Assembly: GCF_018294505.1 (NCBI RefSeq)
Contig: NC_057796.1
Location: forward strand, 267,303,518-267,367,517
DNA: 64,000 bases
Reading direction: 5' to 3'
Origin: Triticum aestivum
Lineage: Eukaryota > Streptophyta > Magnoliopsida > Poales > Poaceae
A program made the translations under genes and the position numbers. Below, piece after piece: positions 34,867 to 46,741 of this stretch. The notes beneath the pieces are model-generated. The model searched no databases. It had not been told where the DNA came from and saw only the letters and a program-made list of their open reading frames with translations. Numbering within the stretch: position 1 is the stretch's first letter; the number at the start of each line of letters is the position of its first letter.

Positions 34867-35315
34867 AATGCTGACAGAATATTGGGGAAGAGTGCCTTAT
34901 TAAGCAAGTAAAGGAAGTAATGCATATAAGGTTCAGGATAGTGAGACATCCTTGTTGGTCTCCAACAAAGCTGATAAAACAGTTAAGGAAAACTATCTTG
35001 AAGACAGTGAGACAACCCCAAAGTCCTGTCTTGGTTTAGTGTTCGAGTTACTGGCCACTACTGTTGGCACAAGCTATTCAAACTCACAGTCTGAATCAGT
35101 TCGGTTTCTTGAGTCTCAACTACAAGCTGAAAGACATCGATCAGCTATGCTGTGAAAAGAAGCTGAAGGACTGCGGAAGTCACTGTAGCATTCAGATGCA
35201 TACTTTCTGGTGCAACAGCAAGCATTGGAGGATTTTAGCGCCAAACAGGACAAAGCTAATAAGCTTGCTAAGCTTATTGCCAGCATGGTGGATACCCAAG
35301 ATAATGTTTCTTGAG
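34867..35315 (+). pseudogene. CACTA X ORF1, last exon with coiled-coil tail, two stops
   Basis: One frame covers LEDSETTPKSCLG, then SVRFLESQLQAERHRSAML, and after stops at about 35,153 (TGA) and 35,192 (TAG) continues as QQQALEDFSAKQDKANKLA before the terminal TGA near 35,313. Heptad-like spacing of Leu/Ala and charged residues suggests a coiled coil. Element Y has the homologous block at 60913-61254 on the minus strand (LEDSEMTPRYYLDED; SVRLLQSQLKAEG), still open there, which confirms the frame. Confidence 0.65.
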
Positions 35316-35599
35316 CTCTTCTGAAGTTGTTTCAGTTATGGACTTGTTTTGCTGCCGCGTTTATTTGCACTGCTGGCCAATTTACACGGCCAGTGTATGT
35401 AATATGCTGCTTTGTTCCCTATATTTGCAATGCTGGCGAACCTTGATGCCCAGTGGATGTAATAGTAATAGCCGTAATAGCCTAGCATTAGTTGATTGCT
35501 TATTTATTTCCTTATTGTGTTGTTTAGTTGTTTTCTTGTAGTCACTGCAGTTCTTTTTCCGCGTTTTTTTAGTGGCCACAATAACCTATTTTTATAACT

Positions 35600-36330
35600 A
35601 GGCCACGATAACCATGGCAACACACGGACTGTTGTAACCATGGTCCTACTACTTTTTGTAGTGACCATGGCCCTCCACGGGCTTTACGATCCATGGGTCT
35701 TCTATGGGCCGTAGGATCCATGGGCCTTCTACATGCCGTAGGATGCATGGGCCTTCTACGGGCCGTCTAATCTATGGGCCTTGTATGGGCCGTATAATCG
35801 TTTCACCAAACATGGGCCGTACTATTCGTGGACCAATAACGGTCCGCAAAATGGGCCGTAAACGGGCTAGAGTGGAAATCGTACGTTTTATGGCCCGACC
35901 ATAATGGGCCATTAATAGGCCGTATTTGATGACGCTATGAAAACAGCCCAACGCCGACTGTAACCACGTGCTGAATTTGGCCCACAAGCGGAACATGCCA
36001 GTAACGGACCGTAATTAATCGAATTCTGGAAGCCCAAGAATAAATGGGCCCTTAGAAGGCCGAAAGTTAACACGGGCTGGAAATGGCCAACGGAATAATG
36101 GGCCATTAATGGGTATAAAGTGATACATTGTTCATAATGGGCCAGTTTCATCTCGGGCCTTTAATGGGCCCAGAGTTACAAAGAGCCTCCTATGGGCCGA
36201 AAGACGTTATGGGCCATACATGGGCCAGAAGTTACAATGGGCTAGAATCATATTGGACGGCCCAGATGACGCTACTGGGCCAAATTCCGGTAGGCCGTAA
36301 CGGGCCATGAGTTAGCGGACTGTAAATGGG
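35600..36330. repeat. GGGCC-rich subterminal repeat array of CACTA X
   Basis: Dozens of short units of the type 'atgggccttctacgggccgta' and 'atgggcc' in both orientations, spaced 15-40 bp. Similar arrays lie at 59,800-60,610 in element Y, in the opposite orientation. In En/Spm-type elements such arrays are the binding sites for TNPA-like proteins; that role is inferred here. Confidence 0.8.
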
Positions 36331-36840
36331 CTATATGCGAACATGCCGTTAACAAGCTTTCCGTAGGCCGGCCCGCTACCTTTTGACCAAGTCAAACAGG
36401 CCGGCCTTTTCACTGGAATGGGCCTCTGTTGGGCCGTGCCACGTGTCAGCGTATCATAGGCACATCTTGCCCATTGGATGAGTGACATCTGTGCCAACGC
36501 CGAGCTGACACGTGGTTCCGTCGGCCAATGAGAATTTTACACGTGGAAATCGCCATTGGTCATGGCTATTAGCGGGTTATCGGATTCAAAACCGGACCGA
36601 TGGCTTAACGACGACCCGTTACGATGGATGCCACTTGTTGGTCTCCCTTGACGAAAGCACTTCTATGACACGTGATTTATTGTCATGAAAGTGGACACTT
36701 CCGTGATCGATAATTTTTGTAATGTCATGGAACACTTCTACCACAACACAGGTATGGCTATCTTGATTCTGTCATAAAATCGTCATGGATGTACATGCAT
36801 GACAGAAAAAATGACCTACTGTGACAAACACGTATCATCA

Positions 36841-36863
36841 CGGAAGTGTATTTTTTTGTAGTG
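36841..36863 (-). repeat. Right terminal inverted repeat of CACTA X
   Basis: Ends ...tttttttgtagtg, the inverse of CACTACAAAAAAA. It matches the first 22 bases of element Y exactly. The following three bases (aga, 36864-36866) would be one copy of the 3-bp duplication; the other copy is not in the window. Confidence 0.88.
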
Positions 36864-39800
36864 AGATCCTTCCTCGACACCCTGTGAGAAAGCGACATCA
36901 GAGACATCATCTTCATTTAGTGTCTCCAGTATCTAGTTCTAGTTGTAATAGTCGGGATACAACTCCGAGCGACTGTTACTGTGGAGGCATCATTTCAAAT
37001 AGATATACTTCCCTCTAGGGGTGCACCAACTTACCAAACACGCTCGATTAACTTTGACCGGTCACACTTTTCCGGGTCATGCCCGGCTTCGGATGATCGA
37101 CACACCGTAGTCCTACCTAGGCTCAACAGAGAGGTCAGCATGCCGGTCTACATCCTAAATGCGAATGTGTCATGGGCCAATCGTCCTTTGCAATCCTACA
37201 CATTGCGAATGCGGCCTCGGGCAGACCCACCCCTTTATACAAGCCCATGTGGTTACCGTTCAACCGGGCGCGCGCCACTAACTACTGACGTCTGAGAGCT
37301 TTTGGAAGAATCGTACAACACCGAGTGCCCATACTTATTCCCGCGTGGTGGTTAGTGCGAAAAGGTCATAGGCCTATTCAGATCACATATCCAAACCCAT
37401 TAATTTTTTGGGAGTGCGCGAATACGATCGGTGATCCTGTCGCCCCATCTCGCGGACTTACGACAAGGGTCAGACCCATCCCTCTCCTGGGGCAGTCTGC
37501 CTGCCCGGCCGTGCTGCGTAGTTATCTCGCGGGTACCCTCACGGTCAACCCGACTTCAGTAACTCTCGCGGATACCCCTCGGAGTCGACCCGACTTCAAC
37601 AAGGGACCGAGGTAAGTCAAGGTATGTGTGTTCTCATAAGATCAAGGGGGAAATCTGAGGAATCACCCTCCATGGATTCCCACTCGATGTAACTATCAAC
37701 GTGAACTTGGAGGAACCACCCTCGAAGGGTTCACACTTGATGTGTTGTACGACAGAGTCATCATCGGTAGTGGTGAATGCGGAATCACCATTAGTAATCC
37801 ACGACCGACTAGCTACGCTATAGAGGTATCATTAGGAGTGAGGTAGGAGGTATCATTAGGAGTGAGGTAGTAGCTCTGCAGAGTCGTACAACTAAGGGGG
37901 GTGCGGTGATGTGTCGGTGTCTGCACATTGATCAAGTTGATCGAGTAATCCTGAAGCAAAACATGGCAACAAGGACAAGGGTGTGAGGCCACTGATGGAT
38001 CACTAACCATCCTATACTAAGCATATAGGACAACAGGTAAAGTATCAATAATAAGTCACAAAATCAGGCTATGCATCAGAATAGGAGCTATTGAACAATA
38101 GTAGAGCTTGAGAGAGAAAGAATGGGCGATATAGGAATTATCAAGGGGGGGTTTCTTGCCTAGAAGCTCTGCTGAAAGGGGTTGTGTTCTTAGGAGTGTA
38201 GTCTAACTCGGGAGCAGCGTCGATCTCGGGGTCTACCAGAGAGAAGAGGGGAAGAAATAGTCAATACAAAGCAAATAAATGCATCACGATGCAACATGGT
38301 GAAATGTTGTGCTAGGGGTGACCTAATGCAGTGCTACGCATTACAGAGAGAGTAGGAAAATATCTGTGGATATTTCCCCGGCTTTAGGCAGTTATCAGAC
38401 AAACGAACCAGAGGGAAAGGTTCCATGTTTGTTGTGTTTGAGGCATGTGATAGGTATGTGGATAGTATATTCGGATTCGTCTTATTTTTCTCATCATTTT
38501 TATGTATAAATTATTTTCATCCGAGCTACGGTTTATTTTCTATTAATTTTCTAATTTTTAATCCTTTTATGAAATTACTGGATTTTACTAATTCGAATTA
38601 TCCAGAAGAGTATATACTTTTTATACCCACTATGGGATACCCCTAGTGGATGACAGGCGGGCCGCTGCCTAGTCAGCAGTCCAGTCAGCAGTCAAATGGG
38701 TTGACTATTGACCTGGTCAAACTGAGAGGTGGGGCCCCACTGTGAGTGACTTAGCTAATATGACAAGGATTATCTAGTTGATTAATTAGGTTAAATAGGG
38801 GCGGGCCCCATAGTCATTGACACAATTGGCTAATTAACATTATTAACCCTAAACTAAATCATAGCCTAATTAAACAGGGCCTGGACCCACTGGGTAGTGG
38901 CCCAGGCAGCCACACATACACGCACACACACAGCGAGCACACGACACGCACACGTCACCGTCGGCCACCAGCAAGGGCGGTGGGTAGTGGCGGCCGGAGG
39001 CAGGCGCCGCTGACCGAAGGCAGAAGCGACCTGGTGGGGACGGGCACGAGGAACGACATGTAGCGGCGGGCGCAACAACACGAGTGAGCAGCAGAGGGCA
39101 GCATCAGCGGTAGCACCAACAACGCAACAGCGGCTCGCCGGGGCGAGCGACGTCTACCGAGGCGGGGCGCGCGACAGAAGTGGCGCGTGGCAGCTGGCGG
39201 GGGCGGCCGACGGCCAGAGCATGAGGTGCGGGCACTGGCAGGGAGTCGAGGGGGCGAGCTGGGAGCGGTGAGCATGCATTCACCGCGAGCGCGGGCGCGG
39301 TGACCACAGGCGAGTGCGCGCGGGAACGGAGCACCAGACGAGCTCGGGGGCGGCTGCTTCGGCATGGATTCTAAGTGGAAAGAAGGCGGAACAGGCGTGG
39401 CTCATCGGGAGGAGTTTGGTGGCGAGCTCGGGAGGCCGGAGCGGACCGGAGAGGCGAGGCGAGGCAACCGGACGGTGGCGGCTAAAGCGGGGGACGTGCC
39501 CACTCTAGTGATGGCGTGGTTTTGGGCTCGCGCGGCAGGGCGGGGACGGCAATCGACGGCATGACGGAGCTCCCGGACAGGGACTTAGGCAACGGAGACA
39601 GCAGTGGGCGCGACGACCGCGAGGGCCACGGCGTCGGCGGCTCGGTGACGCGGGCAGAGAAGGAACAACACGTGGAGGAGGGGCGATAGCGAGGAGGGGG
39701 CGAGCTAGGGTTCGGGGGGGCAGGGGTGCGGATGGCCGGCGCGTGCCGGTGGCCATGGCGGATGGCCTCCATGCCCTCTGCCTCCACTGTAGTGAGGTAG

Positions 39801-40320
39801 GGAATGCGCCAGGGTGGGGTGGGCCTCACTGTGCCTCCTAAGGCTAAGCCGCTTAGTGGGCTTTTCTTTTTATTTTTTTCTATTTCTTTTATTTCCTCCT
39901 ATTTTCTAATTCGTTCTGCTATCATTTGAATTTTGTTAAATGTGAAAACTGTCACATAAATATATTGTAATATAACAGAGCTCCACAAAATGTTTTAGGC
40001 CATTGGGGAATAATTAAATATTTGTTTATATTTAAAAAGCCAATTTAAATGTTATTGGTCCACTAAAAAGTCTCTGTGGTTAATTTCAAAAATCAATTGA
40101 TGTTGGTTTCACTTGGAAAATTACCAGGGGTTTATTTAGAATATTGTACACATTTTTGTCCTAGTGTTTGGTGAAATAATTTCTGGACTTTATATTTTAA
40201 ATTTGAATTTGAACCAAATTGAGAGTGGGATTATTTTCTAAATGCAACTTAATTATGACGATCATGATGGCATGGCACATTAGCATGTGGTCACTGTAGC
40301 TAACCACTGGGGGTGTTACA
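36864..40320 (-). repeat. Left LTR (3' LTR on the minus strand) of element L, truncated
   Basis: It ends on the plus strand in gggtgttaca, so on the minus strand it starts TGTAACACCC. Composition is mosaic: 'ggggtaccc/gacccgactt' C-rich blocks at 37,010-37,620, AT-rich filler, a GC island at 38,880-39,840 whose frames on both strands lack domains, then AT-rich sequence. The expected plus-strand start (tgtgacacccc, as at 44425) is absent, consistent with truncation by CACTA X. Confidence 0.5.
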
Positions 40321-43300
40321 AATATCCTCCACTACAAGAAATCTCGTCTGAGATTTAAGAGGTGGAGTGAGGGGGAAAGTTTTGGTTATGAAATTCTAAC
40401 GGGTCTCGTTCTTGGTTGCTCTTCTCGAAGAGGTAGATCCATTTTGTTGATGTCTTCATTTCTTTGTTTCAGGCCATCATGATGAAGTCGTCATCCTTTC
40501 TTCGAGACCTCCATCGTACTTACAAATAGTTAAGGGGCAGTTCGACAATGATAGAATGCTATAAGGGGTAATCCCATGAATGAACACATGAGTATCTCTT
40601 GAGTTGAAACTCAGGGAAATCATCGAGAGCAATATAAGGTTGTACTAAATGTTTCAAATGGGTAATGAATCGTTCGGTGCCTGGAACAGGGTGTGAAAGG
40701 GGCTCAGAGCAATGAGAATAAGTATTACGTATGATATCAGAATAGATCATTTCCAGGAAAGTGGCTCGTGAATTACCTACGAAGACCAAGTGCAAGGAAA
40801 AACTTTGGAAACAGGGATGTATAAGAGAGTCAGGTTTCGATCCTGTGGAACTGTGGTGGGTGTGGATTAAGAGTCGAGAGGACGATGACATCTTGCACGA
40901 CCACGACAGCAAGGCACGACATAAGAAAGTTTGTCAGCTATGTTGGCAACCATGTCAGTACCAAGGGCGGGGGACGAAGAGAACCATTTTCCTACTCGCA
41001 ATGCGAAGTGGACCAATAGGCAAAATTCTCGTCCACCGGTGGTTAGAGGAATATCATCAACAATAGTAACAAGGTCTTGCTTACATAGTTGTACAACCGA
41101 GGTGTTGACATAAGCAGGGAATTATCACTGCTCAGATAAGTTAGATTTTAGGAAAGTTTAAATAAAAGAAGGAAAATGTGTCTATCAGATTAAACAGACC
41201 ATTGGAAAGGAAAATGTATATACACGAGTATCAGGTGTATATCCTTCCCGAGAGCAATCAGAGCGGGATAATCATGACAGGACTCCAAGTATGTAACCAT
41301 TTAGACAAAGGGGCAAGGAATTTATGATGTTTACCCATACAATGGTGTTTGGATAATTGATCAAGAAAAAAAATAGCATTGCGCTTCCAATGTTCTTGTT
41401 GATGATCGGAGTACCACAAACATGCTTGGGGATAGCATGGACATGGTCATCGGGTAAAGGTCAGACTTTGGATATACAAAGGATCCATCAGGAACAACTT
41501 ATAAAATAAGTCATACAATTTCCTCATGGAGGAATGGCTAATTTTGCTAGGCATGGCATCATCTTATCGGGTTACATAAAGACCAATGTTATAATTCTTG
41601 AAATATGTTCCAACCATCATATCTGCCCAAGATTCACATATGATTGATTGGGATGATTCCAGAGGAAGCGAAACAAAACTTTCTAATATTCACGACAGCG
41701 GAAATGCACGTGAACTTAGATAAAAACTCTTCTTTTATTGAACATATACTTCATGCTCATCATGAACCACGAAGAAGGCGAGGGTGTGGATAATGGGCTC
41801 AGCAATGATTCAATGAGATTTCCTTAAAGATGGACTCCAAAATTATATGAACAAGGAGATAACATTTGTCAGATCAAATGATATAATGACGTATGCTCAA
41901 GAAAAACATCCACAATTAAACATTGATTGAAGGGTGCACCCGAAATATGTACTAAGTAGCACGATCAATGTTAGAATGGTGATTCAATAACCAATAGATG
42001 AAACTATTGACCATTAACTTCAAAGCAATTAGGTTGCTAGAAGTTTTGAATTCACACATCATAGTTCATTTGTCGGTATTTCGGTTAGAAACAACACGCG
42101 GAATAGGAAAGGAATGGTGATGGCGATGAGTATCACTTGTATCAAGAATTCTTAAGAGGTGGTGAAATTCCCATGACATTATTGACATAAATGATGGTAA
42201 TACTCCAGTGTAGAATAGAACATAAGCTGGATAGCAAGGAACTCAAGGTACAACATGGAACATGAACAAGTTTGTGTTGGAAGGAAGGCAAGAATGTTGT
42301 TGATGGTAACACAAGTCATTGAGTGGCAAGGGCGATATTTCTCATTATGAATTTGATTCATATCTTGGAAGAAGTCAAAATATTGATGATGATCACGACA
42401 AATTTTGTCGAGAGTTTCCATCAAGATGTAGTCAATCAACGACGACATTAAGCAAAAGGAATGATGATGCAAAAGGTTATTGGAACAATGTATATGACAC
42501 AAACTTGGAATCAAGCTTGCTGTTCAAGGCAAAACAATATGATGAGGAAGATCGACGTAAGCTTAGCTCATTGTCAAAAATTGTTCTCCTGGAAGAAGGA
42601 CCAAGTAGTACAGTTCAAATTAGCACGATAATTATATAGTCGATCAAGCTAGGAACGACGTGATGGAGTATTAAACTCCCCAGCAACAAATTACCAGGAG
42701 TACTGTATCATAGTGTGGATTCGACTCACTTGTCAAAGTTCTTTAGTGACAGACAATGCAGACCTGCGGAGTGACTAAAATGGTGATAGTATTATTCCAA
42801 CAAGAATTCATAAGAGATAGTCCAATGGCATGATATCCTTGAGATAACAGGGGGTAATACGCAAAGGTAGAACATAATAGAAGTTGAACTGGGTCATTGA
42901 CTTGTGATAGCAGATACTTTAATATAAGAGGCAGTGGAATGGATTCTTTTATGATATATCGGATAAGGATAACATGGTCAGAACCTTAACTGCAAGGGAT
43001 CAAATTTAATGATACCGAAAGAATTACTCAAAAGATGAAATATTTTACAAGAAGCTCATGTGATGGTCTACATTGTTTCCATGGGGATGAACACAAAGTT
43101 CAAGGTGGACTCCAACTTTTTCAGTGCATAATCTTGCATTCACTTCTTACCTTTGAACAAGTTATAGTGTTGAAATTTTATCCGGCGTAACACCAGTAGA
43201 GTATGACCCATAGAATTTTTCGGGTTCACACAGATTAGGGAAGGCGTAGGTTCAACCCATCAGGGCATCTTAGGAACATATACCACAAACTTCAAGACTA

Positions 43301-44412
43301 AATAACACAAGCTCGATAGTAGAGCATGGTTGACAAAAGCAGAGGATAAAATTTACCAATGGCATTATGTATCAGGGGAAGAACTCACAAGATTTTTATG
43401 TGAAGGACATTGTCCGATAATAACCCAACAATGGGTCTGGCGGTCCACAACGGAGCTGATGTGAGTATCGGTACTTAACTACAAGAAGAAAGAATGCAAA
43501 GTCACGGGATTATCAAAATATCTGAATAATTTGACGCTTAAATACAAAGGAATTATGATTTCCAGCTTATTGTGTCAGAATCAGATGTTCTCATCAAATA
43601 TGTGTAGGTTGAATAGACTTAGAGGCATAATCAGTTAAGGTTTGATTGGCTGAAAACTAGCTTATATCCGGAATGATGTCTGAGCTGAAAAGAGAATTTA
43701 TAAGGATTAATTGATGATTGCATGCATTCACACACATTGAACCATTAGGCTGAAAATTAAAATGACAAGGGATGTCAATGAAGATTACTAGACCTATGGA
43801 ATTAACCATAAGGCAAGCAGGCAGAAATTTCAAGAGCAATAGGCTACTCTGGATTTTGGAAGATCGAATGGCATTTCAAAGTTTCTTATGAAACACATGA
43901 ACAACTGGGGATGAACAGATCCCCGGTAAGTGTAAGGAATTATCCGTAAGGGCTTTCATGCGGTAATGAACTGCAAGGCAGTAAGCTGAAAGGATTCTCT
44001 GAACAACAGAGAGTATTTCTCGGCATCTTGTAATGACAAGAGCAACTGGAAATGAATGTATGAATGGCAAGTGTATGTAGTTATCCATAAGGATATATCA
44101 GTGGTAGGGAACTGCAAAGGCGGTGGGCACAAGGGTCTCGGAAAACATCGAAGAGTATCTTCACAACCTTCTAATGAAGCAGGCGATCATGTGGAATGAG
44201 GTGCTCTCCAGGAGGAAGTAGTTATGAGAACCTAGAGATAGAGTTAGTAAAATCTTTAACCCGAAAAGAAGGGAGATCAGATTCCTAGAGTAAAGGAGAA
44301 GAATAAAATATTCTAATCCCATCCATTTGTGATGTGGGCCCATAAGCCATGCAACAATGTTAGTAAAATAGTTTTTCACAAACTAGACTCAACTTCGGCC
44401 AAGGAGTCGGCC
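40321..44412 (-). other. Internal region of element L, no coding capacity
   Basis: AT-rich throughout, with only short frames (117 codons at 40559-40912 minus, 111 codons at 42179-42514 minus) that lack domains. On the minus strand the last bases before the LTR (gtagtggaggatatt, 40321-40335 in reverse) form a polypurine tract. Like element A, this looks like a non-autonomous element. Confidence 0.65.
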
Positions 44413-44421
44413 CTGATACCA
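44413..44421 (-). other. Primer binding site of element L (initiator tRNA-Met type)
   Basis: The plus strand reads ctgatacca, the reverse of tggtatcag. It lies three bases from the LTR start tgtgacaccc at 44425. Confidence 0.75.
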
Positions 44422-44424
44422 ACT

Positions 44425-44645
44425 TGTGACACCCCTGTCTTAATCGTGCACTAATCATCCACGCAAATGCAAACGATCAAGATCAGAGACTCATGGCAAG
44501 ATATCACAACACAACTCTAGACACAAATTCAAACATAAAGCTTTATATTACAAGCCAGGGCCACGAAGGCATGAATAGATAGGTCAGTAGAAGCAACAAC
44601 ATCTTAGTACAGTTAACTTTCAAAAAACATCTTAGTACAGACATA
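44425..44645 (-). repeat. Right LTR (5' LTR on the minus strand) of element L, truncated by CACTA Z
   Basis: Starts tgtgacacccctgtc on the plus strand and runs 221 bp until the CACTA terminus at 44646. The remainder would lie to the right of Z and Y, outside the window. Confidence 0.65.
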
Positions 44646-44885
44646 CACTACTAGGGAAAAGCCTAGCAGTAGCGCGGGCCTAAGTTCTATCAGTAGCGCG
44701 GGGTCCCGCGCTACAGATACGGTGCTATAACTAACTTTTAGCAGTAGCGCGTTCTGACCCGCGCTACTACTATATATGGGTAGCAGTAGCAGGCTTTACT
44801 GAAACGCGCTACTACTAATAGCTGTAGCGCTTTACCTTAAGCAGCGCTACTGCTAAGAGCACGCTGCTGCTAACTTCATACCCCT
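44646..44885. repeat. Left terminal repeat and subterminal array of CACTA Z
   Basis: After CACTACTAGGG come at least eight degenerate copies of 'agcagtagcgcgg' or its inverse 'gcgctactactat' up to about 44,880. These are the expected transposase or TNPA binding units. A related array lies at 58,568-58,738. The three bases before the terminus (ata, 44643-44645) would be the target duplication. Confidence 0.85.
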
Positions 44886-45130
44886 CGTTACTACTATTTT
44901 TATTAGTTTCTGGATTTTTTTCCAGCATATTTCTTTGGTATTTGTACAGGCTTTATACCATAATCTCTAGCATATCATACACATACAAATGTAATCATAG
45001 CATACACATACAAGTAGTCTCATTAAATTGTGTAATCATCATAATCATCATCCAACACAAAGTGGTCTCTCGTCATCATCTCGAAATAGCGATACAAGTC
45101 TCGAATACTTGCAACTACATCGTTATCCAT

Positions 45131-45388
45131 CTAAACAATGATATACATGAGAAGAGCTATCACTTTGAGTGAGAGACGAACTATGCAGTACATGAGGCGG
45201 CGGTTATGAGTCCTGTCTCGCGCTAGCGTGAACCTCAAGCAACTAGCTTCTGCTTCTTGTCTGATTTTGAACCCTTTATGGCTGGCGCCCGAGAACTGCT
45301 CCACTTGTGCCTGACACTCGGGATTCTCATCATACACTCCTGGAACCTTCCCTGTGTACACGACATAGCACTGCTTCTTCACCATCAA
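45131..45388 (-). CDS. Small ORF with RNase H1 N-terminal (viroplasmin-type) domain and hydrophobic tail
   Basis: 85 codons on the minus strand, or 82 from the ATG at 45379. The N-terminal half reads CYVVYTGKVPGVYDENPEC, then SGASHKGFKIRQEAEA. This is the conserved RNase H1 N-terminal / viroplasmin (Cauli_VI-type) fold, which binds RNA-DNA hybrids or dsRNA in RNase H1. The C-terminal third has a basic patch (ARDRTHNRRL) followed by a hydrophobic stretch (VRLSLKVIALLMYIIV) that could anchor in a membrane. A splice acceptor-like 'ctag' directly precedes the frame (about 45,389-45,392). It lies 300 bp past the stop of the Ulp1-like ORF, so it is either a separate small gene of the CACTA element or an alternative last exon. 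No RNase H catalytic domain is attached. Confidence 0.6.
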   Translation of the reverse strand: MMVKKQCYVVYTGKVPGVYDENPECQAQVEQFSGASHKGFKIRQEAEASCLRFTLARDRTHNRRLMYCIVRLSLKVIALLMYIIV

Positions 45389-45695
45389 GGATCTAGGTAC
45401 CTATTAGATATGCATCTTCATCAAGATAATGTACAATCATATGCAACAAAATATACTTGAGCAACACGAAAAAGAAAGGGTTAGCAAATAGATGCAACAT
45501 ATAGTAAACATAAATAATCAATGCAGTTTCATCGTACGCAAACTAGTTAAATAGAGGTAAGCAAGTGATCGTACCCAAACTAACAAAGTAGCGTTACGCA
45601 AGTTCGGCAGGACCATGGACATCACAAAGTTTCATCGCTACAGAAAGTATACAAGTTCAACCGACACATATCATCGTCATCTGCATCGTAAATCA
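45389..45695. other. Spacer between the viroplasmin-type ORF and the Ulp1-like ORF
   Basis: AT-rich, no coding signal on either strand. It could be 3' UTR of the Ulp1-like ORF or an intron. Confidence 0.5.
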
Positions 45696-46280
45696 CTAGA
45701 AGTTCCATTCATCCATATCATCGAGGATGCACCCTAGCTTCTTGAACGGCGTGAGGTCCTGACATTGCATGCCTATGCGAGTTCGAACGTCAGCTCGCGA
45801 TATAGGGCCGTGGTGGAACATCCCCTTCTCTTCGACGACTTCTTTCATGATGATCGTTGCAATGTCCCTCTGGATGAAAAAGAAGTTATCTCTATGTTTA
45901 TAATCCGCTTCTCCTTGAGATTCTACCCACTTGCGGATATGATCATCGCTTCTGGTTTTCATGCGAAGCTTTTGGTGATCCCTTCCGAACTCAATCATGA
46001 GATGGAGGACGTAGAATCCATTGTTCCTGCTTGGTTTCGGGACATGGATGCAGCAGAAGTTAGTTTTATGCGAGAAACCAGTCTTGCGATTCCTTTGTTT
46101 CCTAATCTGCAAGTAGCCACCCCTCAAGCTGAAGCCTTGGAGAGCATCATCTAGAATATTCATTATGTGGGTGTATTCCTTCTTCTCGTAGTTTCTGGTA
46201 GGGTCGAAATACACGGTGTGGGAGACTCGCGGGTAAAGAATGATAAGCATGGCGTGCCCGTTGCTGCGGGGAAAAAACAC
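45696..46280 (-). pseudogene. Ulp1-like cysteine protease domain, C-terminal exon (CACTA Z)
   Basis: 194 codons ending in TAG at 45696-45698. Landmarks of the Ulp1/C48 fold are a His in NGHAMLIILYP near the start, an Asp in VYFDPTRN about 20 residues later, and the region before FYVLHLMIEF where the catalytic Cys is expected. Here that region reads SRNNGFYVL, so Asn stands where Cys should be. A characteristic CACTA-associated C-terminus follows (DVRTRIGMQ, then LGCILDDMDEW). The His and Asp can be seen but the nucleophile cannot, so this copy is probably catalytically dead. Such domains are frequent C-terminal parts of grass CACTA ORF1 proteins; their role in transposition is unknown. Confidence 0.65.
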
Positions 46281-46348
46281 CTCAAATTATTCTCCATATG
46301 AGCAAGAAGGGATGATTGAAATGTACGAAAGGGTTTTCCAGCACAAAC

Positions 46349-46735
46349 TTACATTGGATGATAAGGCAGGAGGACAATTTCCCGGTCCTTATTCTCTATC
46401 ATGAAGTTTTCGAGGTACTCCCTAGCAGTTTTACGCTCAAAGTCACCGAGACTCAAGAAGGACTCGTGCATGTAGTATGGATCTGCCACACAGATTTGCG
46501 AGACTTTTTCTCTCTTCATGACGGAGCTCATATGTAGCGCAAAAAGGCGGACGATTGTAAAATTGAGCTGCCTTGTCAGAAACATCTCGAAGATATGCTC
46601 AAACCGCAGGAAGAACACCTCCACGGGCCATGTGTCGATGTAGCACTTTCCCTCAGGCACACGAGCCGCGTATGTCAGATATCCTGAATACTTCGAGGCT
46701 AGTAGGCTTTTTCTCAGTCAACAACACATGGTCGT
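46349..46735 (-). pseudogene. Upstream exon of the Ulp1-like region (CACTA Z)
   Basis: A 103-codon frame (46349-46660) reads EGKCYIDTWPVEVFFLRFEH, then FALHMSSVMKREKVSQICVADP, ending EIVLLPYHPM. It supplies the N-terminal half of the Ulp1-like fold; a roughly 70-bp intron separates it from the next exon. The frame is lost toward the gypsy insertion at 46742. The missing middle of the gene would lie between here and 54592. Confidence 0.55.
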
Positions 46736-46741
46736 GCAGTC

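Larger units (their letters stand above)
29525..36863 (+). mobile_element. CACTA transposon X, 3' part with right terminal repeat
   Basis: The right end at 36841-36863 is the inverted form of the terminus at 59340-59362 (cactacaaaaaaatacacttccg). From about 35,340 to 36,863 the sequence is the reverse complement of about 59,340-60,840 with roughly 90% identity by eye. The similarity includes the GGGCC-rich subterminal array and the 3' end of a shared gene. The gene runs on the plus strand toward the right terminus. No left CACTA terminus is visible between 29525 and 33000. Either it lies left of the window (with the 27-kb gypsy element inserted into X) or it is lost. No TNPD transposase is seen in this part. 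Confidence 0.8.
36864..44645 (-). mobile_element. Coding-free LTR retrotransposon L, both outer ends cut
   Basis: Read on the minus strand, a primer site (tggtatcag) lies at 44413-44421 just inside an LTR edge at 44425. A polypurine tract abuts an LTR start (tgtaacaccccca) at 40320. The internal 4.1 kb (40321-44412) has no gag or pol domain. The right LTR is cut after 221 bp by CACTA Z (44646) and the left LTR is cut by CACTA X (36863). The LTRs must therefore exceed 3.4 kb if 36864-40320 is one LTR, which I infer because no other boundary is visible there. Confidence 0.6.

Noticed and set aside
38955..39365. 136-codon minus-strand frame in the GC island of element L
   Set aside because: Ala/Arg/Pro-rich, both strands open, inside an LTR; no domain.
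40331..40344. cactacaagaaatc looks like a CACTA terminus
   Set aside because: It lies directly next to the LTR edge of element L, where its reverse complement forms the polypurine tract; no partner terminus or subterminal array is present.
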